From Stappia sp. BW2 (lineage in GTDB: Bacteria; Pseudomonadota; Alphaproteobacteria; Rhizobiales; Stappiaceae), in contig NZ_VIRG01000066.1 in NCBI RefSeq assembly GCF_008107695.1, forward strand, positions 62,001 through 126,000: 64,000 bases of DNA. The letters are read 5' to 3'. Positions within the stretch are counted from its first letter, which is position 1. Each line of letters opens with the position of its first letter. The position numbers were made by a program, and so were the translations under genes. Under the pieces are notes generated by a model. The model saw nothing but the letters and a program-made list of their open reading frames with translations, was not told where the DNA came from and made no database searches. Shown here piece by piece: positions 35,649 to 43,502 of the stretch.

Positions 35649-35882
35649 TTACTTGTTGGCTTCCAGGAATTTGACAGCGTCGCCAACGGTCAGGATGGTT
35701 TCTGCTGCGGTATCCGGAATTTCAACGCCGAATTCTTCTTCGAAGGCCATGACCAGCTCGACGGTGTCAAGGCTGTCTGCGCCCAGGTCGTCGATGAAGC
35801 TCGCGCCTTCAACAACTTTGTCCGCATCAACGCCGAGGTGCTCAACGACGATTTTCTTTACCCGATCCGCGATATCGCTCAT
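35649..35882 (-). CDS. acpP: Acyl carrier protein
   Basis: The 77-residue acidic protein carries fatty-acyl chains on a phosphopantetheine arm attached to Ser37 in the [12 protein letters not shown] motif. Length and composition are those of standard AcpP. The start has AAGGAAG upstream. It lies between fabG and fabF, with a 247-base upstream region that probably holds its own promoter and a hairpin just before the acpP leader. Confidence 0.98.
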   Translation of the reverse strand: MSDIADRVKKIVVEHLGVDADKVVEGASFIDDLGADSLDTVELVMAFEEEFGVEIPDTAAETILTVGDAVKFLEANK

Positions 35883-36102
35883 CTTTCACTTCCTTAGTTT
35901 TCATCTATTCGTCACTCGCGAAACTGCCCCCATCCGGTTTGCAAACAAGCGGTGGCGTGAACTCGCGGTATATAAGACGTCACCGCATATTCAGGACGGT
36001 TCATTTGACCCAAATATGCAATTCGAAACAATCGGCGGGTTGGTAACACACTTTGTTGACCTTTACCAGCCGATCCAGACCGCTTCACAGCGACCCGGAT
36101 TC

Positions 36103-36123
36103 TTTTTGCCTGCTCGGCAAAAA
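36103..36123 (-). other. Small hairpin after fabG
   Basis: TTTTTGCC (36103-36110) pairs with GGCAAAAA (36116-36123) over a 5-base loop, seven bases after the fabG stop codon. On the minus strand no T-run follows, so it may slow or trim rather than terminate. Confidence 0.4.
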
Positions 36124-36129
36124 TTCCTT

Positions 36130-36867
36130 TTAAATCATAGCCATGCCGCCATTGACGTGCAGGGTTTGCCCGGTCACGTAAGCGGCTTCTTCACTGGCCA
36201 GATAGACGGCGGCAGCAGCAATCTCGGCGGAAGTGCCCAAACGCCCTGCAGGCACGCTCGTCAAAATCGATTCTTTTTGCTTGTCGTTCAGCGCATCGGT
36301 CATTGCCGTTTCGATGAAACCGGGGGCAATCGTATTGACCGTGATGTTCCGGCTGGCCACTTCCCGCGCCAGCGACTTGTACATGCCGATCATGCCGGCC
36401 TTGGCTGCCGCGTAGTTCACCTGCCCCGGATTTCCCGTCACGCCGACCACGGACGTGATACCGACGATGCGGCCGGAACGGCGCTTCATCATGCCCTTGA
36501 TCGCGGCACGGCACAGACGGAAGCCGGACGACAGGTTCACTTCCAGAACCTGATCCCACTCTTCGTCTTTCATGCGCATAAAAATGTTGTCGCGCGTGAT
36601 CCCGGCGTTGTTCACGAGAATGTCGACGGAGCCCATTTTCTCTTCGGCTGCCGGCAACAGGGCATCGACCGCCGCGCGGTCAGACAGATTTGCCGGGGTT
36701 ACAAAGGCGCGTTCCCCCAGATCGGCAGCAAGCGCTTCCAGCTTTTCAGCCCGTGTGCCGGACAAGGAGACGGTCGCGCCCTGTGCGTGGAGTGATCGGG
36801 CGATTGCTTCGCCGATCCCGCCGGTTGCACCGGTGACAAGCGCGTTTTTCCCTTCCAAGCTGAACAT
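36130..36867 (-). CDS. fabG: 3-oxoacyl-ACP reductase
   Basis: FabG reduces 3-ketoacyl-ACP with NADPH in fatty-acid synthesis. The 245-residue SDR protein has the cofactor loop TGATGGIG, NNAG, and the full catalytic set Ser139, Tyr152 and Lys156 (NYAAAKAG); it ends with the usual GGMAMI. ATG 36867 is preceded by AAGGA at eight bases; the ATG at 36882 would lie in that site's upstream region. It is 67 bases downstream of fabD. Confidence 0.97.
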   Translation of the reverse strand: MFSLEGKNALVTGATGGIGEAIARSLHAQGATVSLSGTRAEKLEALAADLGERAFVTPANLSDRAAVDALLPAAEEKMGSVDILVNNAGITRDNIFMRMKDEEWDQVLEVNLSSGFRLCRAAIKGMMKRRSGRIVGITSVVGVTGNPGQVNYAAAKAGMIGMYKSLAREVASRNITVNTIAPGFIETAMTDALNDKQKESILTSVPAGRLGTSAEIAAAAVYLASEEAAYVTGQTLHVNGGMAMI

Positions 36868-36934
36868 TTGGAATCCTTCCATTGTTTCTGTTAGGCCCAC
36901 GAGGACCAGATCGACGTCCCCGCCGATATACCTC

Positions 36935-37879
36935 TTATCCGGAGATCTTTTCCAGAAGAGCGTCGATATCTTCCGGAGAGTTGACCGCCATGCCGGTTGC
37001 TTCCCTGGCAATACGCTTGACCATGCCGGTCAGAACCTTGCCGGTCCCGATCTCGACAAAGGTATCGACGCCGTTTTCGGCAAGCCAGGTGATGCTTTCA
37101 CGCCAGCGCACAGTCCCTGTCACCTGCTGGACAAGGCGGTCGCGAATTTCGTTCGCGTCGGTGATCGGACGTGCCAGCACGTTCGCGACCAGCGGAACCG
37201 CCGGAGACCGGATTTCCGCATTCGCCAGTGCCTCGGCCATTTTCTCGGCAGCCGGGCCCATCAAGGCGCAATGGAACGGTGCGCTGACCGGCAGCATCAC
37301 CGCACGGCGCGCGCCCTTGGCCTTGGCGATCTCGACAGCGCGCTCGACGGCGGCCAGATGACCGGAAACAACGACTTGTCCCGGTGCGTTGTCGTTTGCA
37401 GCCTGGCAGACTTCTCCCTGCGCGGCAGCTTCCGCCACTTCGACCGCAACATCGAAATCCAGACCAAGGAGTGCTGCCATTGCCCCCTGCCCGACCGGCA
37501 CTGCATTCTGCATGGCCTCGCCGCGCACCCGCAGCAGCTTCGCTGCAGTGGCAATGTCCAGACTACCGGCGGCGGCCAGCGCCGAATATTCACCCAGCGA
37601 ATGCCCCGCAACAAAGGAAACACTACCGGCGAGATCGAGACCACGGGCCTCCAGAACGCGCATGGCCGCAAGACTGACGGCCATCAAAGCCGGCTGTGCA
37701 TTCGCAGTCAGCGTCAGCGTTTCTTCCGGGCCGGTCCACATGACATCGGACAGCTTCTGACCAAGCGCCTCATCGACTTCATCGAACACAGCCTTCGCTT
37801 CGGGAAAAGCGTCCGCAAGGGCTTTGCCCATTCCAACGCCCTGACTGCCCTGGCCGGGAAATGTGAATGCAATGGTCAT
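36935..37879 (-). CDS. fabD: Malonyl-CoA:ACP transacylase
   Basis: FabD loads malonate from CoA onto ACP. The 314-residue protein begins IAFTFPGQGSQGVGMGKAL, has the nucleophile Ser94 in GHSLGEYSA, and the catalytic histidine in the SAPFHCALM block. Start 37879 has GGAGGCG upstream; the longer frame to 38044 is not conserved. It heads the fabD-fabG-acpP-fabF cluster and is divergent from rpsF across 575 bases. Confidence 0.97.
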   Translation of the reverse strand: MTIAFTFPGQGSQGVGMGKALADAFPEAKAVFDEVDEALGQKLSDVMWTGPEETLTLTANAQPALMAVSLAAMRVLEARGLDLAGSVSFVAGHSLGEYSALAAAGSLDIATAAKLLRVRGEAMQNAVPVGQGAMAALLGLDFDVAVEVAEAAAQGEVCQAANDNAPGQVVVSGHLAAVERAVEIAKAKGARRAVMLPVSAPFHCALMGPAAEKMAEALANAEIRSPAVPLVANVLARPITDANEIRDRLVQQVTGTVRWRESITWLAENGVDTFVEIGTGKVLTGMVKRIAREATGMAVNSPEDIDALLEKISG

Positions 37880-38454
37880 CTGGAAACGCCTCCGTGACTC
37901 GTGAGCGGACCTTGTTCTTTTTATAGCGACAGGTCGACGGCTTAATAGAAAGCGGGGAAGACAGCCCATGCAGGCTGAAATCAAACTTGGCGCGAGGCTA
38001 TGATACGGTCTTGCCCGAGCTGTCAAGGCCCGAAGGCCTATCATTTCCCGTTTTCAGGCGGTTTTGCCGGTTTTCCTCTGTCCTCATTATCCTGGAAATG
38101 CCCGGCAACCCGTTGGGCCTTGGTGTGCTTGCGAAGCCGATCCTCCCATTACCCGCTTCACAAACATGCTATATATAGACAGCCGGGCGATCTTCCAAAT
38201 TGAAAGCCCTCGTGCTGCTGTTCGCTTTTCGGTACGTTCTGCCGGATGCTGCTTGCATTTTCCATAAAACACGTTATAGAGCGCGCTTCATCCGGGGTTT
38301 GGCCGGGGGCTGAACGGAAGGGCATGATGCCAGGATCTTTGATCGGATCCGACTTCCCGTGTTCCCGCTCTCGTTAGAATTCTCGTGCCTTTCCGGGGCT
38401 ACGAGGAGGCTCTGCGCCGACCCCGCGTTGTCAACACGAAGAAAGGCTATTTCC
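37880..38454. other. Divergent intergenic region fabD / rpsF
   Basis: This 575-base region has to hold promoters for both divergent operons. I see a good sigma70-type promoter for rpsF at 38253-38280 (separate entry), a TATAAA-like block on the minus strand at 37920-37925 that may serve fabD, and a perfect palindrome CTATATATAG at 38169-38178. The 170-base transcript leader before rpsF could contain an S6:S18 autoregulatory RNA, but I could not fold one with confidence. No gene is evident. Confidence 0.5.
38253..38280 (+). promoter_or_regulatory. Sigma70-type promoter for rpsF-rpsR-rplI
   Basis: TTGCAT (38253-38258) and TATAGA (38275-38280) are separated by 16 bases, giving a likely transcription start near 38287 and a leader of about 170 bases before rpsF. 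Confidence 0.55.
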
Positions 38455-38889
38455 ATGCCTCTTTACGAGCACGTATTCCTGGCTCGCCAGGACGTTTCGG
38501 CCCAGCAGGTCGAGCAACTCGTCGAACAGTACAAGGGCCTGATCGAAGGCGCTGGTGGTACTATCGGCAAGGTGGAAAACTGGGGTCTGCGTTCCCTCGC
38601 ATACCGTATCAAGAAGAACCGCAAGGCTCACTACACCCTCATGAACATCAACGCTCCGCACGCCGCGGTTGCCGAGATGGAGCGTCAGATGGGCCTGAGC
38701 GAAGACGTTCTGCGTTTCATGACCTTCAAGGTCGATGAACTGGACGAAGAACCGTCTGCAATGATGCAGAAGCGTGACCGTGACGACCGCCGTGGTGGCG
38801 ATCGTGGTGGCCGCTTTGGTGGTGGCGACCGCGGTGGACGCGGTGGTGACCGTGGCGAGCGCGCTCCGCGCCGCGCAGAAGGGGAGTAA
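38455..38889 (+). CDS. rpsF: Small-subunit ribosomal protein S6, with RGG-like tail
   Basis: S6 binds the central domain of 16S rRNA together with S18. Residues 1-100 are a normal S6 domain ([41 protein letters not shown]). A 40-residue tail follows, made of Arg, Asp and Gly in [17 protein letters not shown] units and ending RRAEGE. C-terminal extensions of S6 are common in alphaproteobacteria and variable; this one resembles an RNA-binding RGG box. ATG 38455 was taken because the S6 fold starts there. rpsR follows after five bases. Confidence 0.97.
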   Translation: MPLYEHVFLARQDVSAQQVEQLVEQYKGLIEGAGGTIGKVENWGLRSLAYRIKKNRKAHYTLMNINAPHAAVAEMERQMGLSEDVLRFMTFKVDELDEEPSAMMQKRDRDDRRGGDRGGRFGGGDRGGRGGDRGERAPRRAEGE

Positions 38890-38894
38890 GATTG

Positions 38895-39143
38895 ATGGTT
38901 GATATTGCACAGCTCCCGAGCCGCCGTCCGTTCTTCCGCCGTCGGAAGACCTGCCCGTTCTCCGGTTCCAACGCACCGAAGATCGATTACAAGGACATCC
39001 GTCTGCTGCAGCGCTACATTTCCGAGCGTGGCAAGATTGTCCCGAGCCGCATCACCGCGGTTTCCGCGAAAAAGCAGCGTGAACTGGCCCGTGCGATCAA
39101 GCGCGCCCGCCTGCTCGGCCTGCTGCCGTTCGTGATCAGCTAA
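38895..39143 (+). CDS. rpsR: Small-subunit ribosomal protein S18
   Basis: The 82-residue S18 protein has the hallmark sequence [15 protein letters not shown], then [20 protein letters not shown] and [20 protein letters not shown]. It carries a single cysteine and is not the zinc-ligating Cys-rich variant. The start has GGGGAG ten bases upstream inside the end of rpsF. It heterodimerises with S6 on the ribosome. Confidence 0.98.
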   Translation: MVDIAQLPSRRPFFRRRKTCPFSGSNAPKIDYKDIRLLQRYISERGKIVPSRITAVSAKKQRELARAIKRARLLGLLPFVIS

Positions 39144-39149
39144 GCGTTT

Positions 39150-39241
39150 CTCAAGTAGCTTGAGACGTCTCTTCCGGGTCAGCCCGGAAGACCCGAATTG
39201 GGGCCGCGGGCAAACGGCCTCTAACCACCCGCACCGGGTGG
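39150..39241 (+). promoter_or_regulatory. Four tandem hairpins between rpsR and rplI
   Basis: Four perfect stems follow each other within the 116-base spacer. They are CTCAAG-TAG-CTTGAG (39150-39164), CTTCCGGG-TCAG-CCCGGAAG (39171-39190), GGCCG with an 8-base loop and CGGCC (39202-39219), and CCACCCG-CAC-CGGGTGG (39225-39241). None has a T-run. They could mark RNase processing, protect the upstream message, or regulate rplI; the ribosome binding site AGGAG begins eight bases after the last stem. Confidence 0.65.
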
Positions 39242-39259
39242 GACAGTAGGAGAAATGAC

Positions 39260-39844
39260 ATGCAAATTATCCTTCTTGAGCGCATTGCCAAGCTCGGCCA
39301 GATGGGCGACACCGTTCGCGTTCGCGACGGTTATGCTCGTAACTTCCTTCTGCCGCAGGGCAAGGCGCTGCGCGCCAACAAGTCCAACCTCGAGCGTTTC
39401 GAACGCGAGCGCGTTCAGCTCGAAGCTCGTAACCTTGAGCGCAAGAACGAAGCTGAAGGCGTTGCCTCCAAGCTCGACGGCGAATCCCTGGTGATGATCC
39501 GTTCCGCTGGCGAAACCGGTCAGCTTTACGGTTCCGTTTCCACACGCGATATCGCTGAAGGCCTCACCAAGGCAGGCTTCTCCGTTTCCCGCAGCCAGGT
39601 TGAACTGCGCAACCCGATCAAGACGATCGGCCTGCACAGCGTTCTGATTCAGCTGCACCCGGAAGTCGAAGTCACCGTCAGCGTGAACGTCGCCCGTTCT
39701 GAAGACGAAGCCGCCCGTCAGGCAGCTGGTGAGGATCTCTCCACGCCGGAACTGGACGTCTTCGAATTCGAAGAAGATGAAGAAGCAGAAGACGCCGAAG
39801 AAGGTGCAGAAGCTTCTGAAGAAGAGGTGGAAGAAGAAGCCTAA
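39260..39844 (+). CDS. rplI: Large-subunit ribosomal protein L9, with acidic tail
   Basis: L9 spans the base of the L1 stalk. Residues 1-150 are a typical L9 ([37 protein letters not shown], then the C-terminal domain up to [10 protein letters not shown]). A 40-residue extension follows that is almost entirely Glu, Asp and Ala ([20 protein letters not shown]), probably disordered. Typical L9 has about 150 residues, so the tail is an addition; such acidic tails occur in Hyphomicrobiales. The start has AGGAG seven bases upstream. Confidence 0.97.
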   Translation: MQIILLERIAKLGQMGDTVRVRDGYARNFLLPQGKALRANKSNLERFERERVQLEARNLERKNEAEGVASKLDGESLVMIRSAGETGQLYGSVSTRDIAEGLTKAGFSVSRSQVELRNPIKTIGLHSVLIQLHPEVEVTVSVNVARSEDEAARQAAGEDLSTPELDVFEFEEDEEAEDAEEGAEASEEEVEEEA

Positions 39845-39870
39845 GCGCTTTCCTTCCCCTGTTGACCTTG

Positions 39871-39902
39871 AAAAACGGCGCCGATTTCGGCGCCGTTTTT
39901 TT
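39871..39902 (+). terminator. Rho-independent terminator after rplI
   Basis: AAAAACGGCGCC (39871-39882) pairs with GGCGCCGTTTTT (39889-39900) around GATTTC, with two more T after. It ends the rpsF-rpsR-rplI unit. Confidence 0.95.
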
Positions 39903-39995
39903 GTTTGCCGGCAACTTTATTTGAAGACCGCGAACAGCGCCTCATGCTGGCTTTTCAGATTCTAGCCCAAGGCCTTGAAACTTCTCGAAAATTCA

Positions 39996-40010
39996 TTAAC
40001 CGCTTATTAA
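39996..40010. promoter_or_regulatory. CtrA-type box upstream of dnaB
   Basis: TTAACCGCTTATTAA is an exact match to TTAA-N7-TTAA, the consensus of the alphaproteobacterial cell-cycle regulator CtrA. It is 200 bases before the dnaB start, in an A+T-rich segment. Confidence 0.6.
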
Positions 40011-40209
40011 CCCCTGTAAAAATATCATAAAATTCAACAACTAAGACCTAGTGCCTTGAGTCTGCAATCGAGTTCAGAGTCAAGCTGGATTCGATTCTTT
40101 CCCCGCTGATTTGCCCAAGCCGGAGAGAATCGAAAACACCTTTTTTTGTTCCTTGAGCCCTCCCCCGTCAAAGAGTATTCCCAATGCAACTGGGTCAACG
40201 GGGGACGAT

Positions 40210-41694
40210 ATGAAGGGCACGCTGCAGAAGGTCGAAACGGAAGAAGACATCCAGCGCTTGGCACCACACAATGCCGAGGCGGAGCGTCAGCTTCTGGGGG
40301 CGATTCTCGTCAACAACGAGACGTTCTACCGAGTCTCCGATTTTCTGGAACCGCATCATTTTTTCGTTCCGGCCCACCAGGACATCTACGAGAAGATCAG
40401 CCATCTGATCCGCGCCGGTAAAACCGCGTCGCCCATCACACTCAAGACCTTCTATCCGGCCAACGCGAAGATTGCGGACCTGTCCGCGACCCAGTTTCTT
40501 CTGCGCCTGGCAGGCGATGCCGCATCGATCATCAACGCCGAAGATTATGGCCGGACCATTTATGACCTGGCCATCCGGCGCAACCTGATCCGCATCGGCG
40601 AGGACATGGTCAACATCGCATTCGATGCCCCGATCGACGTGCCGCCGACCCAGCAGATCGACGATGCCGAACGGCGCCTGTTTGAGCTGGCTGAGACCGG
40701 TCGCAGCGAAGGCGGGTTTGTCGCTTTCGGCGACGCGCTGACCGAAACCATCGAAATGGCGCATGCCGCCTACAACCGTGAAGGCGCGCTGTCCGGCATT
40801 TCCACAGGACTTCGGGAGCTCGACCGGCTGATGGGTGGTCTGCAGCATTCGGATCTGATCGTGCTTGCTGGTCGTCCCGCCATGGGCAAGACCTCGCTGG
40901 CGACCAACATTGCCTACAACATTGCCCAGTCTTACAAGGCCGAGGAACAGCCCGACGGCTCGATCAAGACGGTCAACGGCGGCGTCGTCGGCTTTTTCTC
41001 GCTGGAAATGTCCGCCGAGCAGCTAGCCACCCGTATCATTTCCGAACAGGCGGAAATCTCGTCGTCCAAAATCCGGCGCGGCGATATTACAGAGGCCGAA
41101 TTCGAGAAACTGGCCGCCTGCGCGCAGACCATGCAGGCCGTCCCGCTGCATGTGGACCAGACCGGTGGTATTTCCATCGCCTCGCTGGTGGCCAAGGCGC
41201 GCCGCCTCAAACGTCAGCGCGGTCTCGACCTGCTCGTGGTCGACTATATCCAGCTCCTGTCTGGCTCGAACAAGAACTCCGGCAACCGTGTTCAGGAAAT
41301 CACCGAAATCACCACGGGCCTGAAAGCACTCGCCAAGGAACTGCATGTTCCGATCATCGCCCTGTCACAGCTTTCCCGTCAGGTGGAATCGCGCGACGAC
41401 AAACGGCCGATGATGTCGGACCTGCGTGAATCGGGCTCCATCGAGCAGGACGCCGACGTGATCCTGTTCGTGTTCCGCGAAGAATATTATCTGTCCAAAA
41501 CCGAACCGGAGTTCGGATCGGTAGAGCATGAAAACTGGCAACGGGACATGGAGCGGCTTAAAGGTAAGGCGGAAGTCATCATCGCCAAGCAGCGTCACGG
41601 CCCGACCGGCACTGCCAACCTTCACTTCGAAGGCCAGTACACCCGCTTTTCCGATCTCGCGGAAGAAGACCACCTGCCCGAGCGCTACGAATAG
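40210..41694 (+). CDS. dnaB: Replicative DNA helicase DnaB
   Basis: The hexameric helicase that opens the replication fork. The 494-residue protein has the DnaB N-terminal domain (APHNAEAERQLLGAILVNNE) and the RecA-like C-terminal domain. Motifs seen are Walker A GRPAMGKTSLATN, GFFSLEMSAEQLATRI, Walker B LLVVDYIQLLSG, and SQLSRQVESRDDKRPMMSDL. There is no intein, although dnaB is a frequent intein host. ATG 40210 has GGGGGA upstream and gives a normal length. The nearby CtrA-type box suggests cell-cycle control. Confidence 0.97.
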   Translation: MKGTLQKVETEEDIQRLAPHNAEAERQLLGAILVNNETFYRVSDFLEPHHFFVPAHQDIYEKISHLIRAGKTASPITLKTFYPANAKIADLSATQFLLRLAGDAASIINAEDYGRTIYDLAIRRNLIRIGEDMVNIAFDAPIDVPPTQQIDDAERRLFELAETGRSEGGFVAFGDALTETIEMAHAAYNREGALSGISTGLRELDRLMGGLQHSDLIVLAGRPAMGKTSLATNIAYNIAQSYKAEEQPDGSIKTVNGGVVGFFSLEMSAEQLATRIISEQAEISSSKIRRGDITEAEFEKLAACAQTMQAVPLHVDQTGGISIASLVAKARRLKRQRGLDLLVVDYIQLLSGSNKNSGNRVQEITEITTGLKALAKELHVPIIALSQLSRQVESRDDKRPMMSDLRESGSIEQDADVILFVFREEYYLSKTEPEFGSVEHENWQRDMERLKGKAEVIIAKQRHGPTGTANLHFEGQYTRFSDLAEEDHLPERYE

Positions 41695-41817
41695 TTTGGC
41701 GGCAAGCGTCCGCTACAGGGCCGTCTGCGCAAGGCGACCCACGCCTTGGCAGGTGGCCAGAGCACCAGCGACATCTTCCGCTTGCGGACGTTCGCAACCC
41801 GGCGCGTTTGCTTTTTA

Positions 41818-41832
41818 TTAAGCCACTGTTAA
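41818..41832. promoter_or_regulatory. CtrA-type box upstream of the PilZ gene
   Basis: TTAAGCCACTGTTAA matches TTAA-N7-TTAA exactly and ends 62 bases before the PilZ start codon, a good position for promoter control. Confidence 0.6.
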
Positions 41833-41894
41833 AACTCCTCACTTACTTTAGGTAGAAAGAATTTCGCTCAAAATGCCTTTCAGGTGACCGCATC

Positions 41895-42170
41895 TTGATT
41901 TCGTTGGCACAAAAGCTCCTAGAGGAAGCTCGCATCTTTCCTCGGAAAAGATGCAAGTGGCCTGGTCTCCTGAAGCAGGATGCGTTTCATCGCCCCTGTG
42001 TGGTGGAAGACATCAGCGTTGGCGGTTGCCGCATTGCCACCAACACCAAGGGGCTGGAGCCGCATCAACGCATCACCATTGAAATCGAAAGCCGCAAGCT
42101 GCGCTTCTATGGCGAAGTACGCTGGGTCCGGTCCGGCGAAGCGGGCATCGAATTTCTGTATATGGATTGA
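41895..42170 (+). CDS. PilZ-domain protein (c-di-GMP receptor candidate)
   Basis: This 91-residue protein is a single PilZ domain. The two c-di-GMP binding motifs are present: R-x-x-x-R as RIFPR (residues 13-17) and D-x-S-x-x-G as EDISVGGCRI, followed by the strand FYGEVRWVRSGEAGIEF. Single-domain PilZ proteins relay c-di-GMP levels to motility or surface functions. The start is TTG with AGGTGA eight bases upstream; no ATG in frame keeps the RxxxR motif. An exact CtrA-type box lies upstream, which fits cell-cycle-linked expression. Confidence 0.85.
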   Translation: MISLAQKLLEEARIFPRKRCKWPGLLKQDAFHRPCVVEDISVGGCRIATNTKGLEPHQRITIEIESRKLRFYGEVRWVRSGEAGIEFLYMD

Positions 42171-42334
42171 GCCCAGCGTCCGGCTGGCACACCGGCACAA
42201 TTGCGAAAAACACTGAACAGCGCTTCATTTGGTCACGCATTCAACGGTTTGCCCGTTGGTGCAATTATCTCGCAATGCGGTAAGCTCCCGCTCGAATTTC
42301 AGACATTGATTCTGACTGGAGAGATATCCGGACC

Positions 42335-43477
42335 GTGCCTGCGACTTGTGACCAAACCTTTCCGCCCGCCCTTTATGGCGGCCGCCTGACGATCGACCTT
42401 GATGCAATCGTTTCGAACTGGTCTTTGCTGAAGGACAAGGTGGGCGACAGCACTGACTGCGCCGCCGTTCTGAAAGCTGATGCCTATGGAACAGGTCAGG
42501 GGAAAACCGGTGCCGCGCTTTATGAGGCGGGATGCAGAACATTCTTCGTCGCGGTGCCGACCGAAGCCCTCACGCTGCGCGCGAGCCTTCCCGGCGCTGT
42601 CATCTATGTGCTGGATGGGCTGTTACCAGGCACGGCTGAGCATTTCCTGAAGCACGATATCCGCCCCGTCCTCGGCAGCCTTGAAGAACTTGTGGAATGG
42701 TCGGAGATCTGCAAGGCAGCGGGCAAGAGTTTTCCCGCCGCAGTGCATGTCAACACAGGCATCCACCGGCTTGGCCTGTCGCCGGATGAGTTTATCCAGG
42801 CTCTGGGAGACAAGGCCGTGCTGGGACCGTTCCAGCCGTCGCTGGTGATGAGCCATCTTGCCTGTGGCTCGAACCCTGAGCACGAGATGAACCGGCGCCA
42901 GCTCAAGCTGTTCACGGAAACCACCGCTCCCTTCCCCCAGATTCCACGCTCACTGGCAAATTCCGCCGGGGTGCTGCTCGGACCGGAGTACCACTTTGAG
43001 GTTGTTCGTCCCGGGATTGGGCTTTACGGCGGACTGGCCATTGAAACAGAGCCCAACCCCATGAAGCCGGTGGCCAAGGTGGAGGCCCGGATCATGATGG
43101 TACGCGACGTACCGCAGGGCGACACCATTGGCTATGGCGCCAAGCAAACCGCGACACGTCCCTTGCGCAACGCCGTCGTCGCGGCCGGATACGCAGATGG
43201 CATGATCCGGCGGGCGGGCTCCACGGATGACCGGCCAGGTGGCTTCGGGTTGATCGGCGGGTACAAGGCGCCGATTCTTGGCCGGATCTCCATGGACATG
43301 ATCACCCTTGACGTTACGGACGTGCCGGACCATCTGCTTCAGCGCGGAGCGTTTGTGGAAATGCTGGGGCCGGGTGTTGCAGCTTCCGATCTTGCCGCTT
43401 ATGCCGAAACCATCGATTACGAATATCTGACAAGCCTCGGCCGACGGTTTGAGCGCATCTACGCGCCCCTGAGCTGA
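42335..43477 (+). CDS. alr: Alanine racemase
   Basis: Alr makes D-alanine for peptidoglycan using PLP. The 380-residue protein has the PLP lysine Lys47 in AAVLKADAYGTG. Other blocks are VNTGIHRLGLSPDE, MSHLACGSNPEHEMN, GIGLYGGLAIE, the second-base region DTIGYGAKQTATRP and ILGRISMDMITLDVTDVP. The annotated start is GTG, which gives LTIDLDAIVSNWSLLKDKVG at the correct place. It follows the dnaB-pilZ region and precedes radA by 25 bases, the common alphaproteobacterial order dnaB-alr-radA. Confidence 0.96.
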   Translation: MPATCDQTFPPALYGGRLTIDLDAIVSNWSLLKDKVGDSTDCAAVLKADAYGTGQGKTGAALYEAGCRTFFVAVPTEALTLRASLPGAVIYVLDGLLPGTAEHFLKHDIRPVLGSLEELVEWSEICKAAGKSFPAAVHVNTGIHRLGLSPDEFIQALGDKAVLGPFQPSLVMSHLACGSNPEHEMNRRQLKLFTETTAPFPQIPRSLANSAGVLLGPEYHFEVVRPGIGLYGGLAIETEPNPMKPVAKVEARIMMVRDVPQGDTIGYGAKQTATRPLRNAVVAAGYADGMIRRAGSTDDRPGGFGLIGGYKAPILGRISMDMITLDVTDVPDHLLQRGAFVEMLGPGVAASDLAAYAETIDYEYLTSLGRRFERIYAPLS

Positions 43478-43502
43478 GCCGAGAGCGAAAGGCGAATTTT
43501 TT

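Larger units (their letters stand above)
39845..40209. other. Intergenic region upstream of dnaB
   Basis: The 365-base gap holds the rplI terminator, an exact CtrA-type box at 39996-40010 and an inverted repeat TTCGATTCT (40090-40098) / AGAATCGAA (40126-40134) followed by a run of seven T at about 40140. The last could be a leader hairpin or attenuator in front of dnaB. No gene is evident. Confidence 0.55.

Noticed and set aside
34290..35897. 535-codon plus-strand open frame
   Set aside because: Antisense to fabF and acpP, both certain genes.
38287..38454. S6:S18 autoregulatory leader RNA before rpsF
   Set aside because: The leader length fits, but I could not find a convincing conserved fold by eye. 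A covariance-model search would decide.
40210..41694. Intein in dnaB
   Set aside because: The gene has normal length and uninterrupted helicase motifs.
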